This document shows, piece after piece, positions 1-8,904 of a stretch of 16,279 nt of DNA. The position numbers and the translations under genes were made by a program. Position 1 is the stretch's first letter; every line of letters starts with the position of its first letter. Source of the DNA: Ophiocordyceps camponoti-saundersi (nom. inval.) (taxonomy: Eukaryota; Ascomycota; Sordariomycetes; Hypocreales; Ophiocordycipitaceae); NCBI GenBank assembly GCA_003339415.1, contig PDHQ01000554.1, positions 1-16,279 on the forward strand, given 5' to 3'. The notes beneath the pieces were generated by a model. The model had not been told where the DNA came from, ran no database searches, and was given only the letters and a program-made list of their open reading frames with translations.

Positions 1-273
1 AAAGAAAATAAAGAAATATACATTAAAGTAGCAAAATAATTATGCTTAATTTAACCTTAGGATAATAATAGTCGAAAAGGGGGGAGGAAAGGGGAGGGGG
101 CAGTTTATAGCAGTTTACGCCCGCGGCCCTACTAATCGTGCCTTCGATAATATAATATTATACGTGCATAAAGGTAAGTTAGTCCCTAGGGTAGGGGTGG
201 CCTAGGTAGCCTAGTAGGTATATTAGGTGTAATAAGTATAGACTAGGTAAGATAAGTATAAAATACGGTAAAA

Positions 274-275
<2 letters not shown>
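1..275. other. AT-rich non-coding flank with a G-rich block
   Basis: No reading frame of useful length is visible on either strand. The stretch has a G-rich block at 79-100 with three runs of four or more G, too few for a standard four-run quadruplex motif. A GTAAGT donor-like site lies at 174-179, but I found no convincing partner acceptor, so it is not called as an intron. The segment ends directly at the long A tract. It could be the 3' end of a retroposed sequence on the plus strand, but nothing in it identifies a known element. Confidence 0.5.

Positions 276-353
<78 letters not shown>
276..353 (+). repeat. Uninterrupted poly(A) tract, 78 bases
   Basis: Seventy-eight consecutive A residues without a single interruption. 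The tract is long for a mononucleotide run and could be the poly(A) tail of a retroposed LINE-like element or transcript whose 3' end is 1-275, or simply a slippage-expanded microsatellite. No target-site duplication was identified. A tracts contain no C, so RIP cannot act on them; an intact run therefore says nothing about RIP timing, though its purity suggests recent origin or expansion. Read-length slippage in the assembly is another possible contributor. Confidence 0.9.
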
Positions 354-355
<2 letters not shown>

Positions 356-490
356 TAAGAATAAAGGAAAATAGAGGTACGTACCGTTATATAACTGCGT
401 AAATAATAACGTGACGGCGTAGAATAAAAAAACTTATCGAGTATAAATTTCGCGTTACTATTTTTTTTTTTCTTCTTTATTTTCTTATAA
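354..490 (+). other. Unassigned leader of the relic gene
   Basis: Between the A tract and the first convincing stretch of the relic reading frame. It includes a pyrimidine-rich run (about 461-485) followed by AAATTTAG at 490-497, which could be the acceptor of an upstream intron, and a GTAAGA donor-like site at 355-360. A start codon cannot be fixed: ATG would have become ATA under RIP, and ATA occurs in frame near 443. I see no separate gene here. Confidence 0.3.
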
Positions 491-1987
491 AATTTAGTGC
501 GAGAACTATTTAATAAAGACGCTAACTACCGACTAAGAAAGAAAATAGAGGAGAATTCGATATTAGGACTAGAGATATTAGCGGCTATATTATAAGCGAT
601 AAACTTCTTCGGGGGGGTAACGCTAGAGGCTAGATTCTTACCTCTTATCTTAGGATATTCGATAAGCACGTAATCGGATTTATTAGGCATAAGTAGTATT
701 CTTAAGAAGGTAGAGAAAACGATTCCTACGTTACTATAATTTAAGTAGCCGAGCTAGTTTAAGCTACGGCTATAGTAGCTAGATTAATACGAGCTATTAC
801 TAGATATACGCGAGGAAAAGGAGGTTAGAATATTAAACGGAGCAGAACCGTTTACCGATATCGTGGACTAGCAAATATACTACACGGACCTATTCGAGTT
901 TCTAAAGGACGCTAAGCGGTAAAACTAGTGCTCGTTATTTAGCTTATAAGTATTAATAAGGATTCTATAGAGAGGGCTTACGAATACTATATATCTTACG
1001 GATAACGCGCTAGAAATAATAGCTAAGTATAGTAATAAGCATAATAATAGGATATTTCGAGGAAAAGTAAGATTCTCTGCTTATAGCCTTAAAAAGCGGC
1101 TCGGCGAGCACGAGCTTATTAGCGGACTAGTTAACTTTAGAGCGAAATTAAATAACGAGGGATATTACTAAGGCAGTTTTTTATAGGACTAGGGAACGTA
1201 AATACTTATACTATTCGACCTATAGAAGGAGGGGAGGGAGGAAAGGGCAAAATATACGGTAGGGGCATAGAAAGAGATCCTACACTTATAGGGAAAGGGA
1301 GTGGCGTTCGACTATATCGTTATACTATATACGAAATAAAAGGAAAAATAGGAATGCGGCTACCTTTCGATAATAATACTCTAGTACTAGAGTAGGGGAT
1401 TCGTCGGATACGAGCTAGACCGCGTTGCCGAAATCGCCGGTATTAATATTTCGAGGATAGTATAGTACGGAGAGGCAAGACGGTCGATACCTAGGCTAAG
1501 ACTCCTTATACGAGATTAGGTTATACCGGAGGCGGGAGAGAAGCCGATATATACAAGCGCGATCGATATAGTTATATTAAGCCTATATAGGATAGCGGCT
1601 AACGAACTTAGTATTATAAGTTTAGAGAGATAGGGGGATATAAAGTACCCCTTTAAGGCTAGAGGATAGAGAACGGACGAGGGTTATAATAGGAGTAAGG
1701 GACTAATAACGATAGGAGGGATATGCCTATTCTATATACCGCCCTTATGCCGGGTGTTCGAGATAGATAGATTATTTACGCGTGCGCAAATAGAAGGCGA
1801 TAAAGCGGGACTAGGTAACTACTAAGGACCGGATAAAGGAGGCGAAACGATATAAAGCGAAGAATATAGCACGGATACGTAGTAAGAGGAGATAGATAAC
1901 GCGGGAAAAGATACCGGAGGAATAATATCTCTTATAGCTAGCTTTATAGACGAGGTTCTTACGAGTTTAGTAGGAAGCGAAGATAAG

Positions 1988-2047
1988 GTAAGAGGAAATA
2001 AGGAGGTCCGGTACTATCTTTAAGCTAACGTTTCCCTTTTTTTATAG
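1988..2047 (+). other. Spliceosomal intron inside the relic gene
   Basis: A 60-base intron with a GTAAGA donor at 1988-1993, a GCTAACG branch-site match (fungal CTAAC consensus) at 2024-2030, a pyrimidine-rich stretch, and a TAG acceptor at 2045-2047. It is phase 0 and a multiple of three, so the reading frame is the same on both sides. It contains in-frame stops at 2021 and 2045, as expected of an intron. Length and architecture are typical of filamentous ascomycete introns. This is the best single piece of evidence that the surrounding frame was a real spliced gene. Confidence 0.75.
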
Positions 2048-2470
2048 GGAGGAGCGGAAAAGGAAGGCGTCGAAGGAGAGAGAGAGGGGATAGTGGTAGG
2101 TATATCTTATAAAGGAGGAGTGCAAAATACCGTGCTAGGGGATATAGCAGAGAGGACGGGAGAGCTAAACGTATCGGAAATATCGGGTACGCGAGATAAG
2201 CGTGACGAAAATCTAGAGGAAATAAGAGAGGAGAGGGAGCGGAAAGAAAAGGACGCGCGGAATAATAAGATAGAGGAGAAAGAGAGAGGTAACGGTTCGA
2301 GTAGGACGGTACTAACGGGGAGCGCGGTAGAGGATACGGAGGATACGCGTGAGGCTATACCGCAGAGGAGAGATTTATAACGGGCCGATAAAGCTAAAAA
2401 CGAAACCTGCGCCGTATTATCGACGGTAGGTCCGCGAAAGCGAAAAAGGAGGCCAGCTCGCCGTATTATA

Positions 2471-2524
2471 AAGACCGAGAGGAAAAGGAAAAGTACGAAG
2501 ACCGAGAGGAAGAGGAAAAGGGTG
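2471..2524 (+). repeat. In-frame 27-base tandem duplication coding a basic motif
   Basis: Two adjacent 27-base units (2471-2497 and 2498-2524), nearly identical, in the frame of the relic gene. Each codes KTERKRK or KTERKRK plus two variable residues. Together with the preceding RKRKRRPARR at 2435-2464 they form a strongly basic segment that would suit a nuclear localisation or nucleic-acid-binding region. Function is inferred from composition only. Confidence 0.7.
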
Positions 2525-3013
2525 CTTAGTTTAGAATAACCGAGATAACGCGAAGTAGAGGCCACGAATACGGAGGAAAATATAGACGAGGAAGAGGCGG
2601 CAGAGGCGGTAAACGAGATATCGGAATTTAGGGTATCGGGAATTAGGATATATATAAACTATAAGGACTAGACGGAGAAATGCCGTGCGGAAGGAAAAGG
2701 TATCTCGAGACTCGGCGAGGCTAGATTAAGTATAGTAGAGAGCGGAAGGAAGATCTATATAGAGAACGGGCACGGGCGGGATACGGTGCTAGAGTATGTA
2801 GGAATAGGCACGTTCGTCTCGGCCTAACCGCCGGGTCTAATAGTAGGCGACGCGTGGAGGCAGATTAATATCGCGGTTAAAGGGTATTTAAGATAAGAGC
2901 TATTAGAGAAAAAGGGTAGAGCGGGGACGAGAGAGGAGCGTAGAATAGTAAGAGATAGGAAAAGGTAAAATATAGGGAATACTAGGTTAAGTAGTAGGGG
3001 GATATCGAGTTAG

Positions 3014-3290
3014 TAGAGATAACTATAAGGGAAGCGTGCTAAGTAATATAAAAAAAATATTCAGTTCCGATCTAGCGAGAGTAGGTATTTATAAGAGAGG
3101 GGGAGAGAGAGAAAGGATATTTTTTTTTTCTTACGGATTTATTAAATAGTATATAATTCCTATCTACTCTTACCGCTATCGCTCTGTCGAAAGGAGAAAT
3201 ATCGTTATTTTATATATAGAGAATTACTATCTAGCCCGTACCCGCGCGAGCGAAAGTAGATAGACCCAGACCTCTATATCCCCCCTAGTA
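3014..3290. other. Non-coding spacer with a diverged repeat fragment
   Basis: No gene is visible. The stretch holds a short GA tract near 3098-3117 and a T run at 3120-3129. The 14-base string AGAGAATTACTATC at 3219-3232 also occurs inside both copies of the ~594-base repeat (near 4226 and 15953), and CCCCCC follows at a comparable distance (3280), so 3180-3290 may be a diverged fragment of that family. The match is short and the relationship is tentative. Confidence 0.4.
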
Positions 3291-3398
3291 AAGTGATAAG
3301 ACTTACACCTCCCTACCCTCTCGATTATCCTCGGTTAAGTTATAAGATAATAAGACTTAGACTTCCCTATCCTTTAGTTCTTTATCGGTTAAGTTATA
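3291..3398 (+). repeat. Two-copy 54-base tandem duplication
   Basis: Units 3291-3344 and 3345-3398 align with a constant offset of 54, sharing ATAAGACTTA near the start and CGGTTAAGTTATA at the end. Differences between the units are partly C/T and G/A, but also include other changes, so the duplication is not recent. No coding role is apparent. Confidence 0.8.
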
Positions 3399-3499
3399 GA
3401 GAGTTCCGTATTTACGTGTTTAGAAACATAGTGGCAGATTGCGGGCGACCGCGAGAGGGTCTTTAATCTCTACTATTTTATTATCACTAGTTAGCATAA

Positions 3500-3787
3500 A
3501 TCGTTATTTTACGATATAAGCGGGGTAATTATACGTTTAATGCGCTCCGTAAGCGCTTAGACCTGCTTAATAAAGTCGTAGACTTCTACTTTAATCGCAG
3601 GAAGCGTATCGTAGACCTATTTTATTTAGTTTATAATATAAATAAGATAACGCCCTACGTATACGTATCGGGCGTACTTAATATAGACGACTTCTGCCTA
3701 AACCGTAGCAAGCGTATAGATAAACTGCTATATCCGATTTATAATATAGATAGAACGATAAACCCTAACACGCCTAAAGAAAAATAA
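3500..3787 (+). pseudogene. Short open frame, possible coding relic
   Basis: A stop-free run of 95 codons in plus frame 2, ending at TAA 3785-3787. It has no ATG, but several in-frame ATA codons could be RIP-altered starts or internal Met. The translation has a plausible protein-like composition with charged stretches such as RKRLDLLNKVVDFYF and few low-complexity residues. A stop-free run this long is unlikely in DNA so rich in TAA and TAG, which is the main reason to list it. Its end coincides with the beginning of the ~594-base repeat at about 3771, so it may be cut by that insertion or be part of the repeat's flank. No family is recognised. Upstream of 3500 the frame has stops at 3488 and 3497. 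Confidence 0.4.
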
Positions 3788-4364
3788 GCGTATAACTTAG
3801 CTAGGAGATATCTAAAAGCTCTTATAAGGTCCGATTAAATAGTTCCTTAACCCCTTTCTTTTCCTAAAGGTATCTATAGATTAGGATATAAAAGGTAAAC
3901 GATATAAGACTAGGGTTATTACTAAGTATATAGCTTAGATTAGTTTCCCTTAAAAGAGGAAGAAATTAAGCAAGTAATTAGCCCTAACCTTATCTTTATA
4001 GCTATCGTAAAAGTCGTTTATCGTAAGTCGAGTCTTAGAGAGGACTTATAGTAAAAACTCTACTAACCCTATAACTTTATTTTAAACTCTATACTTTTAT
4101 ACTATAAATTCCTAATTTAAACACTTATTCTTAAGTTCTCGGCACTTAATTAAATAGTTCTTATCTTCCTTTCTCTTTCTTCTTTTATCTCTATATAGAA
4201 AACCGACTTCTTATTATTTTCCCTATAGAGAATTACTATCCGGCACTTCCCCCTATAGCTAGAGATCCCCCCTTATATTAGTTAAAGACTTTAGTTACCT
4301 AAAAAGTTACGCCCCTTACGTATCTGCTACGCTTGCCTAGGGTATCCTTCTTCCCCCGCTAAAA
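3771..4364 (+). repeat. ~594-base dispersed repeat, copy 1
   Basis: Aligns along its whole length, in the same orientation, with 15490-16087. Both copies start at CGC(C)TAAA-AAAAATAAGCG and end at CTTCTTCCCCCGCTAAA. Long stretches are identical, for example around AGGAAGAAATTAAGCAAGTA. Each contains a TATAAAA box (3887-3893 here) and a pyrimidine-rich segment (about 4161-4195), features compatible with a solo LTR or other regulatory end of a retroelement. However, TG...CA ends, a target-site duplication and a primer-binding site were not found. A partly matching stretch may continue after 4364. The element class is unassigned. Confidence 0.8.
3887..3893 (+). promoter_or_regulatory. TATA-box-like motif in repeat copy 1
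   Basis: TATAAAA inside GGATATAAAAGGTAAA, conserved in the second copy at 15606-15612. In TpA-rich RIP DNA such strings arise easily, so promoter function is only a possibility, strengthened slightly by conservation between the copies. Confidence 0.2.
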
Positions 4365-5160
4365 TACCTATATTAGAATAATATTATAATTCCCCGATAG
4401 AATAAACGTTATACTAATTAGTTTCGAGAAGGAATAAATTACTTACCTCCTTTTAGAGTTACCTCTCCTTAAGTATTCTAAAGGAATTTCGAAATCTTAT
4501 AAGTATAGAAGTTATAACGAACTTAGACTTTAAAACTAAGTTACCTAATACCCTAGTTATCTATATACTTTCCTTCTATTATTATATTATTTACTTTTAC
4601 TAATATTAAACGTTATTATAACTATAGGCGTTATCTCTAGCGTTTACTATATACTATTATTACCTTCTATCTATATATTTAACCTCTGCTTCGATACCGC
4701 CGATTTTTCTTAGCGTTAACCTAAGTCTATTTAGCAGGCGTTAAGGGAAACGGGTATAGTATCCTTAAGGAGCTTAGGAGATAATAGCCCTTCCTATACT
4801 TATCTATTCCTAACTTTAACCTTAAGAGAGTCTTCTAACTCTATAACCTCTCTACTCTCTACGATATCGTTATTATCCTTAATAGCTATCGCTATAATTT
4901 ACGTAGAGCTAGGAGTAGTAGTTCGGGTCTAGTATAAATATTATCGTCTAAGACCCGCTTATATAAAGCTGCTAGAAACGCCGTGCTTTAAGCTTAGGAG
5001 CGAGACGCAGCACTAAAAAGAGTGCGCGCGAGTCCGCGGGCGACTATACTTTTTATAAGTAGTGCTATTCGCTGCCCGACAGCTCTATATAACTAGGGCC
5101 CTAAAGTATTTATTATTACGTAGAATTTTAATATATATTACTAAGGCGGATATAGTAATC
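4365..5160. other. AT-rich repeat DNA without a supported gene
   Basis: No gene can be supported. On the minus strand about 4700-4925 has a mildly coding-like frame containing a 33-codon stop-free run with charged residues, but stops are frequent on both sides and no family is recognisable. Around 4980-5060 the sequence retains more TG and CA and more GC than its surroundings, as if less affected by RIP. The boundary with the minus-strand open frame at 5161 is arbitrary. Confidence 0.4.
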
Positions 5161-5397
5161 TTAGCTTAAAGAATAATATTTATTATAGGGCGCGAGAGTG
5201 CTTATCGCTCCGACTCCTATAGAAAAAAACCACGTTATTTTAATAGATATAAAATCCGTAAGCGGATACTTATATCTATACTTAAAGCGTTTATTATAGC
5301 CACGATCGATAGGTATATAGTCGAAAGCTAGAGGAGGCGATACCTCCCTTATACGCCACGATCGCATATAGGAATAAGACCTAAGTTTATTCTAAGA
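5161..5397 (-). pseudogene. Minus-strand open frame, possible coding relic
   Basis: A 68-codon ATG-initiated frame (5367 down to 5161) that stays open for about ten further codons upstream of the ATG. The product is rich in Tyr, Ile, Lys and Arg, with the string SPPLAFDYIPIDRGYNKRFK and then a hydrophobic segment ITWFFSIGVGAISTLA. Composition looks protein-like rather than low-complexity, but length is marginal and no family is recognised. In RIP-altered DNA an internal ATG is rare, so this ATG is not good evidence of the true start. It may be a fragment of a transposon gene or a chance frame. Confidence 0.3.
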
Positions 5398-5907
5398 TCT
5401 ATGTTCCTTTTTAAGAAAAAGGCTATATAGAAAACTCTAGAAAGAAGAGGAAGAGGAGGATAAGGGAAGAAGAAAGAGGAAGAGAGAGAGAGGAAGAGAA
5501 GAGGGCATTTTATACTATGCCTAGATAACTTAGCTAGCTTTACTAATTTAATAGGTGCAGAAGATACGTACCTATAGTCTTTTCCTACGAGTTTTCTCTT
5601 AAAGGTTTTAATAATCTTATCTTACGATCTTTAAAGTTATTTTTAAGGCTTATTAGATACTTCTAAATTAGCTTATAAGTCTAAGGGGGTATATTACGTA
5701 TACGTATATAAGAAAGTGCCTCCTTTATACTACGAAAGTAGGTATTAGTCTAATAAGTAAGGGCCGAAAACCTAAAGAGGAAATAGTCGCTATAGGTAGT
5801 TATAGGTATATATCTTAGCGGTAGGATTAAGGCGTTATAATTTATAGACGCTATATAGAAAAAGGATACCGGTCCCTACTATATTTTCGGATAAAACTTA
5901 AGATAAT
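5398..5907. other. Non-coding repeat DNA with a purine tract
   Basis: A purine-rich tract of GAA/GAG repeats runs from about 5431 to 5506. The remainder is AT-rich with the usual RIP composition. All frames are interrupted often by TAA and TAG and I see no gene. Confidence 0.5.
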
Positions 5908-5962
5908 ATATCTACTTTATATACTTCTACTACTATTATTATAATAGTATATAAGTAGATAT
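5908..5962. repeat. 55-base near-perfect inverted repeat (hairpin)
   Basis: Outer arms 5908-5924 and 5947-5962 pair over 16 bases with one extra T in the left arm (ATATCTACTT... with ...AAGTAGATAT). Inside them TACTATTA (5931-5938) and TAATAGTA (5942-5949) pair around a 3-base loop, overlapping the inner end of the right arm. The structure is very AT-rich. It could be a hairpin former or a remnant of inverted-terminal-repeat DNA; there is no U-tract arrangement pointing to a bacterial-type terminator. Confidence 0.7.
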
Positions 5963-6008
5963 AAGGAGCATAATTATAAAGAGCGGTAGTATAGTAAGAG
6001 ACTGAATT

Positions 6009-6209
6009 TATAAATATACTATAAGACGAATATTTAGAAGAGAAGGCAGGCCGTTAATAGTTATCCGGAAGTCTAAAATAGCTTATAAAGTACCCTTTAA
6101 GGTATATATATTCGATTTTTTCCTTAAAGGAAATATATTCTAGGCGAAGAAAATACTCTTAGAACTTAGAAGCACGTCTCCGTATACTATCGTCGTTAAA
6201 CTAGAAGAT
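6009..6209 (+). pseudogene. Weak coding-like stretch
   Basis: A frame of about 67 codons with one in-frame TAG (6132-6134), bounded by TGA at 6003-6005 and paired TAA at 6210-6215. The translation includes REGRPLIVIRKSKIAYKVPF, which looks protein-like. The flanking parts of the same frame are full of stops, so this may be a short relic or chance. No family is recognised. Confidence 0.2.
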
Positions 6210-6741
6210 TAATAAAATTAGAGATTAAAGTTTAGAGGTAAGATATAATAAAATAAGGGTAAATACGTATAGTCTCGTATTAGCGACGCTAATAAGGCTA
6301 GCAGAAGCTATACCGCTTATTTCCGCGATAACTAGGCGAGGTTACCGGCTCTTAAGGGTATATAAACGAACGTATATAGCTCTTATAAGGCTTAGTACGA
6401 AGCGTAGGCTAGTATGCTTCGGTAGCGCCGGTTATGCGCGAGCCTAGCGTGGTATTAATTACGACGAGGGAGTCGGGCGCTATATTACGAGCTATTTTAG
6501 CTTACCTTAACTAGCGGGAGCGCTACTCGACTTTAACGTAGGCATCGTAACGAAGAATATATACAATACCTAAGAAAGCGAAGTATTAGTATACGATACT
6601 ACGCGTTTATCTCTTAGAGGGTTCGTAGCGAGGAATAGGATATAAAGAGGAAAGTGGAGAGGTTAGGGAAAATAATACCTATTTTATATAGAAGAATAAC
6701 GATAATAAGAAAGACGGTTAGAAAGAGTAGGAAGAAAGGCG

Positions 6742-6760
6742 TATATATATATATATATAT
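6742..6760. repeat. TA microsatellite in copy B
   Basis: About nine and a half TA units. TA runs occupy the same place in copies A (8132-8161) and C (10893-10912), so the microsatellite is an inherited part of the composite repeat with variable length. Confidence 0.9.
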
Positions 6761-6776
6761 CTATCTATAACCGTGC

Positions 6777-6985
6777 AGAGAAGGAGAGAGAGGAGAGAGG
6801 GAGAGAGGGAAAGAGAAGAGAGAGGAGAGGAAGAGTGAGAGAGAAAGGGAGAGAGGGAAAGAGAAGAGAGAGGAGAGGAAGAGAGAGAGAGAAGGAGAGA
6901 GAAGAGAGAGGAGAGGAAGAGAGAGGAGAGGAAGAGAGAGGGAGAGAGAGAGGATAGAGAGAGAGAGAGAAAGAGGAAATATAAA
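6777..6985. repeat. GA-rich polypurine tract with 48-base internal repeat
   Basis: Almost pure G and A on the plus strand for about 200 bases. It contains a 48-base tandem repeat (6800-6847 and 6848-6895, both containing GGGAAAGAGAAGAGAGAGGA), with shorter partial copies following. Long polypurine tracts can form triplex (H-DNA) or stable R-loops; that is known of such sequences in general and not shown here. Confidence 0.85.
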
Positions 6986-7777
6986 AGAGAAGAAAAAAAA
7001 TAACTATTTACTTATATAACTAATAACGGTAATAAAATATAAAGGTAAGCGAAAAGAAAAAAACTTACGTAAGGTAATAATAAGGCGTAAGAGGGTATAT
7101 TAATATACGTAAGAGTACGAGGAGTAGTAAAATATAGAGGTAAAGTAGCGGGAGCGCGAGGGGGGGGGGGGGTAATAATAATAAGAAAGCAAGATAATAT
7201 AAAAAAGGAAGAGAAAAGTAGCGAGGGAAATATACGAAAAGGGTAAGAGAAAACTAGCAAAAGGAGAGGGGAAAAGGGCTAGTAAATTAAAAAAAGGAAA
7301 AAAAAAAAATAAAAGGGGGAGATATAAAATATAATAATAGCTTAGAAAATAAATACTTATATCTTTCTATTATTAAACTATATATCTAAAATATAAAGTA
7401 AAGTTAAAAGCTACGATAAGAACTTTCTAATTTAAATTATTTATTATTATTAAATTTATCTCGGAGACCGTAATAATATGCGAAATATCCCCGGAGGTAG
7501 GCGTACTTAAACCGTTTAGCGTTAGAAAGATTTTATTAGATAATAAGCTCTTAATATCTTCGGGCTCGATATTAAAAAGAGGGCTCTATAAACTATAATA
7601 TATAATTAGGTTAATTATTAGATAGGAAGGAAAGGAGGAGGTATCTAGTTACCGTATAATATTCTAAATTATTAGCGTTATAATATATATAAATAGGAGA
7701 ACTAAAATAACCGTTAGATAGCAAGAGCTTAAGTTTATCGGCGAAAAAATAAGTGCACTATTTATAGGGCGTTATAC

Positions 7778-7791
7778 GCCGCCTAGGCGGC
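7778..7791. repeat. 14-base perfect palindrome
   Basis: GCCGCCTAGGCGGC reads the same on both strands. The corresponding place in copy C is altered (CGCTACTTTAGCGGC), so it is not conserved as a palindrome. Short and probably incidental. Confidence 0.5.
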
Positions 7792-8130
7792 CTAAGCTTA
7801 TTCTTTTTCGCGTTACGTATATTCCCTAAACTTAGAGGGTTATTAGCTATAGCGCGGAAGTTAGGTGCTATATTATAAGCTATTTTAGCTTACCTAAACT
7901 AGCGGGAGCGTTACTTAACTTTATTATAAGTATCGTAACGAAGAATATATACGGTACTTAAGAAAGCGAAATATTAGTATATAATACTACGCGTTTATCT
8001 CTTAAAGGGTTTATAAGAAGGAATAAGATATAAGGAGGAAAGTAAGGAGGTTAAAGGGAAAATAATACCTATTTTATATAGAAAAATAACGAAAATAAGA
8101 AAAATAGTTAGAGAGAGTAGGAATAATAGC

Positions 8131-8131
<1 letters not shown>

Positions 8132-8161
<30 letters not shown>
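8132..8161. repeat. TA microsatellite in copy A
   Basis: Fifteen TA units, the longest of the three positionally equivalent TA runs; followed closely by another short TA-rich run and a GA tract. Confidence 0.9.
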
Positions 8162-8165
<4 letters not shown>

Positions 8166-8206
8166 TATATAGAAAGAACGGAGAGAGAGAGAGAGGGAAA
8201 GAAAAA

Positions 8207-8242
<36 letters not shown>

Positions 8243-8439
8243 ACGAAATATAAATAGGGAAAAAAATACCTATTTACTTATATAATTACTATAGGCGATA
8301 AAGCAAAGAGAGATACGAAAGGAGAAATAGTTAAGCAAAATAAAAATAAGCTATAAGATACTACGTTTATATAAGTAAAAGTATAAGGAAACTAGTAAAA
8401 GGTAGAAAAAGTAGCGTAAAGAACGATATATATAGCGAT

Positions 8440-8900
8440 AAGAGTAGTAAGAGAGCGAGGCGATAAGGAGAGTAATAAGAGAGCGAAAAAATAAGGAGAG
8501 TAATAAAAGAGCGAGAGGACTAAAAAGTAAAAGATTAAAAAGGCGAGGAGAGTGGCGAGAGCGGTAAGAGGACTAAAAAGCGAGAGATCGAAAAGGCGAA
8601 GAGAGTAGCGAGAGCGGTAAGAGGACTAAAAAGCGAGAGATCGAAAAGGCGAGGAGACTAGCGGCAGAGGGAGGAAAGGGCGAGGAGAGTAGCGAGAGAG
8701 CGAGGGGACGATAGAGTAGCGAGAGAGCAAGGGGATAATAGAGTAGCGAGAAAGCAAGGGGATAATAAAGTAGCGAGAGATTAAAAGGGTAAGAAGGGAA
8801 AAAAATAGCGGGAGAGCGAGAAGGGAGAACTAGCGAAGTAGCGAAAAAGGTAAGAAATTAAAGAGGGGAAAAAAGATAAGAGGATAAGGAGGGGAGGGGA
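8440..8900 (+). repeat. GA-rich minisatellite in copy A
   Basis: Irregular tandem array whose units begin AGAGTAGCGAGAGAGCGAG or close variants. Basic units are about 27-28 bases. Two adjacent 53-base higher-order units at 8549-8601 and 8602-8654 are nearly identical. The plus strand is almost entirely G and A, with C only in CpG. The array ends in a G-rich run near 8888-8900. Confidence 0.85.
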
Positions 8901-8904
8901 GATC

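Larger units (their letters stand above)
491..3013 (+). pseudogene. RIP-degraded, intron-bearing protein gene of unknown function
   Basis: One plus-strand frame (codons beginning at positions equal to 2 modulo 3) can be followed for about 2.5 kb. Exon 1 is about 491-1987 and exon 2 about 2048-2968, possibly to 3013. Exon 1 has roughly thirty in-frame stops, all TAA or TAG, which is what RIP makes from Gln and Trp codons. Exon 2 has only about seven before 2968. The longest open run in exon 1 is about 68 codons (966-1168), where the other two plus frames carry many stops. The implied product would be around 800 residues: a mixed helical N-terminal half, an acidic and basic charged central part (2093-2380 is free of stops), a Lys/Arg-rich stretch at 2435-2524 resembling a nuclear localisation signal, and a more ordered C-terminal part. 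I recognise no catalytic motif or family, including reverse transcriptase, DDE transposase or helicase motifs. The start is unknown. It may be a mobile-element protein or a duplicated host gene; RIP implies it was once in more than one copy. Confidence 0.65.
6367..7315 (+). repeat. Composite repeat, copy B (short form)
   Basis: First of five diverged, same-orientation copies. It shares GAACGTATATAG and following bases with copy D (6368 and 13342), then the core (6451-6740) with copies A, C, D and E, then a TA microsatellite, a GA tract, and a conserved box (ATTTACTTATATAACTAATAA, about 7005-7025), and then AG-rich DNA with a G13 run at 7160-7172. It lacks the 1.1-kb 3' block seen in copies A and C and runs directly into copy A at 7316. 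No gene is present; a minus-strand frame over 7012-7260 is a by-product of purine-rich composition. Confidence 0.7.

Noticed and set aside
174..179. GTAAGT intron donor near the window start
   Set aside because: No branch site and acceptor at a plausible distance, and no coding frame on either side.
2093..2380. Reading the 95-codon ATG-initiated frame as a separate small gene
   Set aside because: It is in phase with the preceding exon across the intron and with the frame after 2380, so it is a surviving open part of the larger relic; its ATG is probably not a start.
2107..2565. 152-codon minus-strand open frame
   Set aside because: It is antisense to the stop-poor second exon of the plus-strand relic, and its Ser/Leu/Phe/Arg-rich translation mirrors the purine-rich charged coding stretch on the plus strand.
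6451..6740. A tRNA, 5S rRNA or other small RNA gene in the conserved core
   Set aside because: The core is conserved in five copies, but I found no cloverleaf, internal promoter boxes or recognisable RNA motif; one imperfect GC-rich pairing was too weak.
7012..7260. 82-codon minus-strand open frame
   Set aside because: Opposite a purine-rich tract that includes a G13 run; low-complexity translation explained by composition.
6777..8900. CRISPR array in the regularly repeated GA-rich DNA
   Set aside because: Units are contiguous minisatellite and microsatellite repeats without unique spacers, in a eukaryotic context.
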